Part shown: positions 60,874-64,000 of the stretch, piece by piece
How the letters are laid out: each line of letters starts with the position of its first letter
Numbering within the stretch: position 1 is the first letter of the stretch
Assembly (NCBI RefSeq): GCF_041521385.1
Contig: NZ_CP168006.1
Span: 1,824,857-1,888,856, forward strand
Direction of reading: 5' to 3'
From: Alcaligenes faecalis
GTDB lineage: Bacteria; Pseudomonadota; Gammaproteobacteria; Burkholderiales; Burkholderiaceae_B
DNA: 64,000 nt
Position numbers and translations under genes: made by a program
Notes under the pieces: model-generated
What the model saw: the letters and a program-made list of their open reading frames with translations, nothing else
Database searches by the model: none
What the model was told of the DNA's origin: nothing

Positions 60874-62196
60874 ATGGGCACTGCCACCATCGCCCCTTCA
60901 CACGCCAATGCGGCCCCCCCAGGCCAGCCGACCCTGAGTCGAAAACAAGTTGTTGCCGTCGGTATCGGCAACTTTATGGAATGGTTTGATTTCGCAATTT
61001 ACGGCTACTTTGCCGCCGTTATCGGCAGCATTTACTTCCCATCTGACGCCACGGGCGTTTCCCTCTTGTCGTCCTTGGCCGTGTTTGCAGTGGGCTTTGT
61101 CTCGCGCCCCTTTGGCGCCCTGATTCTGGGGCCCATTGGCGACCGCTTTGGTCGCAAGACCGTGCTGATGATTACTGTCTTTGGCATGGGTGTCTTTACC
61201 ACCTTGATCGGCCTGCTACCCGGCTATGCCACCATCGGCATTGCCGCTCCCACCCTGTTGGTCATTCTGCGCTTTCTACAAGGGATGATGGTAGGCGGTG
61301 AATGGTCGGCTGCCGGTATTTTTCTGGTGGAAAGCGCCCCCGCCAACCGTCGCGCCAGCGCCGCCAGCGTGGTGACCTTTACAGCCGGCATTGCTTTTCT
61401 GACAGGAACCGCCACGGCGGCCGCCATCAACACAACCTTGACCGAAGCCCAGGTCTACAACTGGGGCTGGCGTGTGCCTTTCGTGCTGTCCATCGTGATG
61501 ACCTTCATTGCCGTATTTATCCGCCGCAAACTGAACGACACCCCGGTCTACCACGAGCTGCAGGAAAAGAAAGCCAACAACACCCTGGCGCGCGTCTCGC
61601 CCAAGGACAAGTTCAACGCCTTTGTGCTGTCCTTTGCATTCTCCGCGCTGTTTCTGGTGTCGCTGTACTACTTCATCACCTACGCCAATAACCACCTGGT
61701 TTCCATTCTGGGCATGAACAAGACAAACGCTCTGTGGCTGTGCAGCGCCGCGTTGGTGGTGTATTGCATTTTGCACCCGCTGGTGGGCCGTTTCTCGGAC
61801 CACTACGGTCGTCGCAAACTGGCCTTGTTCGCCGCCGCCGGCCTGACCATCATGGCTTACCCCGTTTTTCTCATGATGAACACCGGCAAACCGGCTCTGA
61901 TCCTGCTGAGCCTGACTATCCTGGCTTTTCTAGTCGCCATTTCTGCCGTCATGAACGTGGTACTGCTGGTGGAGGTATTCCCAGCCTCGATCCGCTCCAC
62001 TGGCGCGGCCTTGGGTCACAACGTCTCGTCAGCACTGCTGGCCGGCCCTGGCCCCTTCATTGCTGCTGCCCTGATCCAGTACACCGGCAACCCTAACGTA
62101 CCCGCCTGGTACCTGGCTGCCGTATCCCTGCTGTGTTTCCTGATCCTGTATACCCGCCTGCCTGAAACCAAAAACGTGGACTTGTCCGCAGGCTGA
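60874..62196 (+). CDS. MFS transporter, metabolite:H+ symporter type
   Basis: Twelve-segment inner-membrane transporter of 440 residues of the MHS branch (ProP/KgtP/ShiA). FMEWFDFAIYGYFAAVIG after an N-terminal hydrophilic tail, and GDRFGRKTVLM as the loop 2-3 motif, are diagnostic. It sits 20 bases before the nitrilase gene and likely imports the nitrile or a related acid; this is inference. Confidence 0.92.
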   Translation: MGTATIAPSHANAAPPGQPTLSRKQVVAVGIGNFMEWFDFAIYGYFAAVIGSIYFPSDATGVSLLSSLAVFAVGFVSRPFGALILGPIGDRFGRKTVLMITVFGMGVFTTLIGLLPGYATIGIAAPTLLVILRFLQGMMVGGEWSAAGIFLVESAPANRRASAASVVTFTAGIAFLTGTATAAAINTTLTEAQVYNWGWRVPFVLSIVMTFIAVFIRRKLNDTPVYHELQEKKANNTLARVSPKDKFNAFVLSFAFSALFLVSLYYFITYANNHLVSILGMNKTNALWLCSAALVVYCILHPLVGRFSDHYGRRKLALFAAAGLTIMAYPVFLMMNTGKPALILLSLTILAFLVAISAVMNVVLLVEVFPASIRSTGAALGHNVSSALLAGPGPFIAAALIQYTGNPNVPAWYLAAVSLLCFLILYTRLPETKNVDLSAG

Positions 62197-62216
62197 TTTT
62201 TAAAGGAGAGCTCGTT

Positions 62217-63173
62217 ATGAGCAAAGTTGCTGTTATACAAGCGGCGTCCATCCCGTTTGACTCTGCCAGCAGTGTCGAAAAAGCCGCTGCCATCTTGCAG
62301 CGGGTATCGGCCAACGGCGCCACCCTGGCGGTCTTTCCTGAAGCCTTTCTGGGTGGTTATCCCAAAGGCATCAGCTTTGGCAGCGTGATCGGCAACCGCC
62401 GCCCCGAGGGCCGTGCCCTGTACCAGATGTATGTGGAAGGTGCTGTCATTCTGGGAGGCCCCGAACTGGAAGCCCTGGCCGATGCCGTTACTCAAACTGG
62501 TGTCTACACCGTGATGGGTGTGATCGAAAAAATGGGCCGCACCTTGTATTGCACCGCACTGACGCTGGCTCCCGGCAAAGGTGTGGTGGGCATCCACCGC
62601 AAACTGATGCCGACCGGTCAGGAACGTCTGGTATGGGGCTTTGGCGATGGCTCCACCCTGGGCACCGTCAACACCCCTATGGGCCGTATCGGTAACGTGA
62701 TCTGCTGGGAAAACTACATGCCAGCCCTGCGTCAGACCATGTACGCTCAAGGCACCGAACTATACTGCGCCCCCACGGCAGACGACCGCCCTACCTGGGC
62801 CTCGTCCATGATTCACATCGCCGTTGAAGGTCGCGTATTTGTACTGTCCGCTTGCCAGGCCATCCGCCTGAACGACTACCCCGAGTCCTTCCAGAAAGAG
62901 TTTGCCCTGCCCGGCGAATTTGCTCCAGACAGCTACGTGATGCGTGGTGGCAGCATGATCGTCAGCCCTACCGGCGACGTGCTGGCCGGTCCGGTGTTCG
63001 ACGAAGAAACCGAACTGTATGCCGATCTAGATATGGATCTGCTCAAACAAGCCAATCTGGACTTTGATGTTTACGGCCACTACTCGCGTCCTGACATCTT
63101 CTCACTGCATGTCGACACCCGTGCCAAACAGGTAGTGAAACTGCAAACCGAAGACTCTTGCCCGCAAGACTAG
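62217..63173 (+). CDS. Nitrilase
   Basis: Carbon-nitrogen hydrolase of 318 residues turning a nitrile into an acid and ammonia. The triad is E42 (FPEAFLGGYPKG), K129 (HRKLMPTGQERLVWG) and C163 (ICWENYMPALRQ). The CWEN and RKLMPT patterns separate true nitrilases from amidases and from cyanide dihydratases of other type. It differs clearly from the longer arylacetonitrilase known from A. faecalis. Substrate range cannot be read. A good GGAGAG site precedes ATG 62217. Confidence 0.93.
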   Translation: MSKVAVIQAASIPFDSASSVEKAAAILQRVSANGATLAVFPEAFLGGYPKGISFGSVIGNRRPEGRALYQMYVEGAVILGGPELEALADAVTQTGVYTVMGVIEKMGRTLYCTALTLAPGKGVVGIHRKLMPTGQERLVWGFGDGSTLGTVNTPMGRIGNVICWENYMPALRQTMYAQGTELYCAPTADDRPTWASSMIHIAVEGRVFVLSACQAIRLNDYPESFQKEFALPGEFAPDSYVMRGGSMIVSPTGDVLAGPVFDEETELYADLDMDLLKQANLDFDVYGHYSRPDIFSLHVDTRAKQVVKLQTEDSCPQD

Positions 63174-63189
63174 GATACTTTTTCAGACA

Positions 63190-63229
63190 CAGCCTGCCCG
63201 AAGCGCCGCACCTGGGCAGGCTGCCTTTG
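63190..63229 (+). terminator. Hairpin after the nitrilase gene
   Basis: CAGCCTGCCC and GGGCAGGCTG form a 10-bp stem with a 14-nt loop, followed by CCTTTG. Confidence 0.72.
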
Positions 63230-63265
63230 TTCCATCAGCCCAGGCAGCCAATCCAGCAGTCATTG

Positions 63266-63706
63266 CTAAAGGCTCGAGACCGACCGCCCTTCTTGCAAAA
63301 CGCGTGACCGCAAAACGGCCTCTGGGGCAGCAATCTGCAACTGTGCCTCATCCAAACCCATTCCTTGAGCCAGTTGCGCCAACATCGCCAGACTGAGCGG
63401 CACCAAGCCTTTTTCCAGCACCTCGTACTCCGCCGTACTCATACCTAATCGAGAGGCCAAACGCTCACGCTTGATCTCCAGATATTCCCGCCAGGCACGA
63501 ATAAGCGTCCAGCGATGCTTGTGCATATCCTTAAGTACTGCGTAGGGGATACCCCTTTCCGAGCGCACAAAACGCGGCGCGGCCATCAGCTTGCGCACGC
63601 ACTCGTCATGCATGGCATCCCGTGTCAACAGATGGGTATACAGCATGGCCTGCTCAGGTAGCGTACGGGGATCAATATCTTCAGTGCTCAACAAGTATGT
63701 ATTCAT
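63266..63706 (-). CDS. XRE-like helix-turn-helix protein
   Basis: Protein of 146 residues without a sure family. The C-terminal half carries an XRE/Cro-type helix-turn-helix (about 72-125: RAWREYLEIKRERLASRL, STAEYEVLEKG), with the layout of antitoxins and small regulators. The N-terminal 70 residues contain a MHDECVRKLMAAPRFVRSERGIPYAVLKD segment given here in part only. No toxin-like gene adjoins. The start is ATG 63706, with another ATG directly before it. Confidence 0.72.
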   Translation of the reverse strand: MNTYLLSTEDIDPRTLPEQAMLYTHLLTRDAMHDECVRKLMAAPRFVRSERGIPYAVLKDMHKHRWTLIRAWREYLEIKRERLASRLGMSTAEYEVLEKGLVPLSLAMLAQLAQGMGLDEAQLQIAAPEAVLRSRVLQEGRSVSSL

Positions 63707-63854
63707 CATGGCTGACAGACCTAGGGATGTAAGAGGTGACGGTGAACCATGAACTTACCGAGCCGTTCCACCCTGTTCTGTCAGATAATTCTGAAACTGT
63801 CCCCAGCCCACCCTATTGGCTTATCCTGATCAAGCAACACGCCTGCACAGACCA

Positions 63855-63885
63855 TAAAAAATGCCTCTGAACACGTTCAGAGGCA
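63855..63885 (-). terminator. Leftward intrinsic terminator beside the CAA array
   Basis: TGCCTCTGAA and TTCAGAGGCA pair around a 4-base loop. The A-run at 63856-63861 gives a U-tract only for a leftward transcript, so it ends a gene lying right of the window. Confidence 0.85.
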
Positions 63886-63913
63886 CTCGTCCAAAACACA
63901 GCACTGCGCATAT

Positions 63914-64000
<87 letters not shown>

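Noticed and set aside
63749..63829. Plus-strand poly-glutamine gene over the CAA array
   Set aside because: The only in-frame ATG upstream (63749) meets a TGA after 26 codons, and no further start lies before the repeat.

Overview
The window looks like a chromosomal stretch of a betaproteobacterium of the Alcaligenaceae, most probably Alcaligenes faecalis or a close relative. The reasons are the gene order hemA-prfA-prmC-grxD-ubiX, the NtrY/NtrX-like pair beside rsmB, an Alcaligenes-type maleate cis-trans isomerase whose two active cysteines fall at residues 80 and 198, Bug-family (TctC) solute binding, and the moderately high G+C. I see no phage, insertion sequence, integrase or CRISPR array.

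Layout. 1-5.0 kb (minus): a response regulator cut by the left edge, its NtrY-like sensor kinase, a DUF4390 protein and rsmB. 5.2-10.9 kb (plus): rimO, a membrane sulfatase-fold transferase, a gamma-carbonic-anhydrase-like protein, maleate isomerase and a LysR regulator. 11.1-14.5 kb (minus): an SBP-permease-ATPase ABC importer followed by an HpcH/HpaI aldolase. 14.7-27.2 kb: a surface polysaccharide (O-antigen or capsule) locus with a Wzz-like protein, an EpsG-like polymerase, three family 2 glycosyltransferases (one in a very AT-rich insert), an initiating phosphoglycosyltransferase, an O-antigen ligase/polymerase-type protein, a Wzx-type flippase and rfbBACD for dTDP-L-rhamnose. 27.4-34.9 kb (minus): the complete F1Fo ATP synthase operon atpIBEFHAGDC. 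35.1-39.3 kb: enoyl-CoA hydratase, an M61 peptidase, folB and ttcA. 39.4-43.7 kb (minus): hemA-prfA-prmC-grxD-ubiX. Then tRNA-Phe(GAA), a diguanylate cyclase and two methyltransferases. 47.6-52.0 kb (minus): an iron-uptake system fecI-fecR-TonB-dependent receptor with Fur-like sites. 52.2-53.3 kb (plus): Cu/Zn superoxide dismutase and a flavin-binding stress protein. 53.4-59.8 kb (minus): tctD-tctE two-component system, tctCBA tripartite tricarboxylate transporter and an AbrB-type membrane protein. 59.8-63.2 kb: a LysR regulator divergent from an MFS transporter and a nitrilase. The window closes with an HTH protein, a terminator and a long CAA microsatellite.

Most genes belong to recognisable families. 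The features least explained by standard annotation are two simple-sequence arrays: fourteen perfect TGGCTTG heptamers between fecR and its receptor gene, and at least 29 perfect CAA units running off the right edge next to a terminator that faces leftward. Secondary points are the AAA+-less NtrX-like regulator, the AT-rich glycosyltransferase insert, structured spacers inside the atp operon, and the orphan catabolic cassettes (maleate isomerase, HpaI aldolase with ABC importer, MFS with nitrilase). No feature was checked against a database; names rest on motif and sequence recognition.
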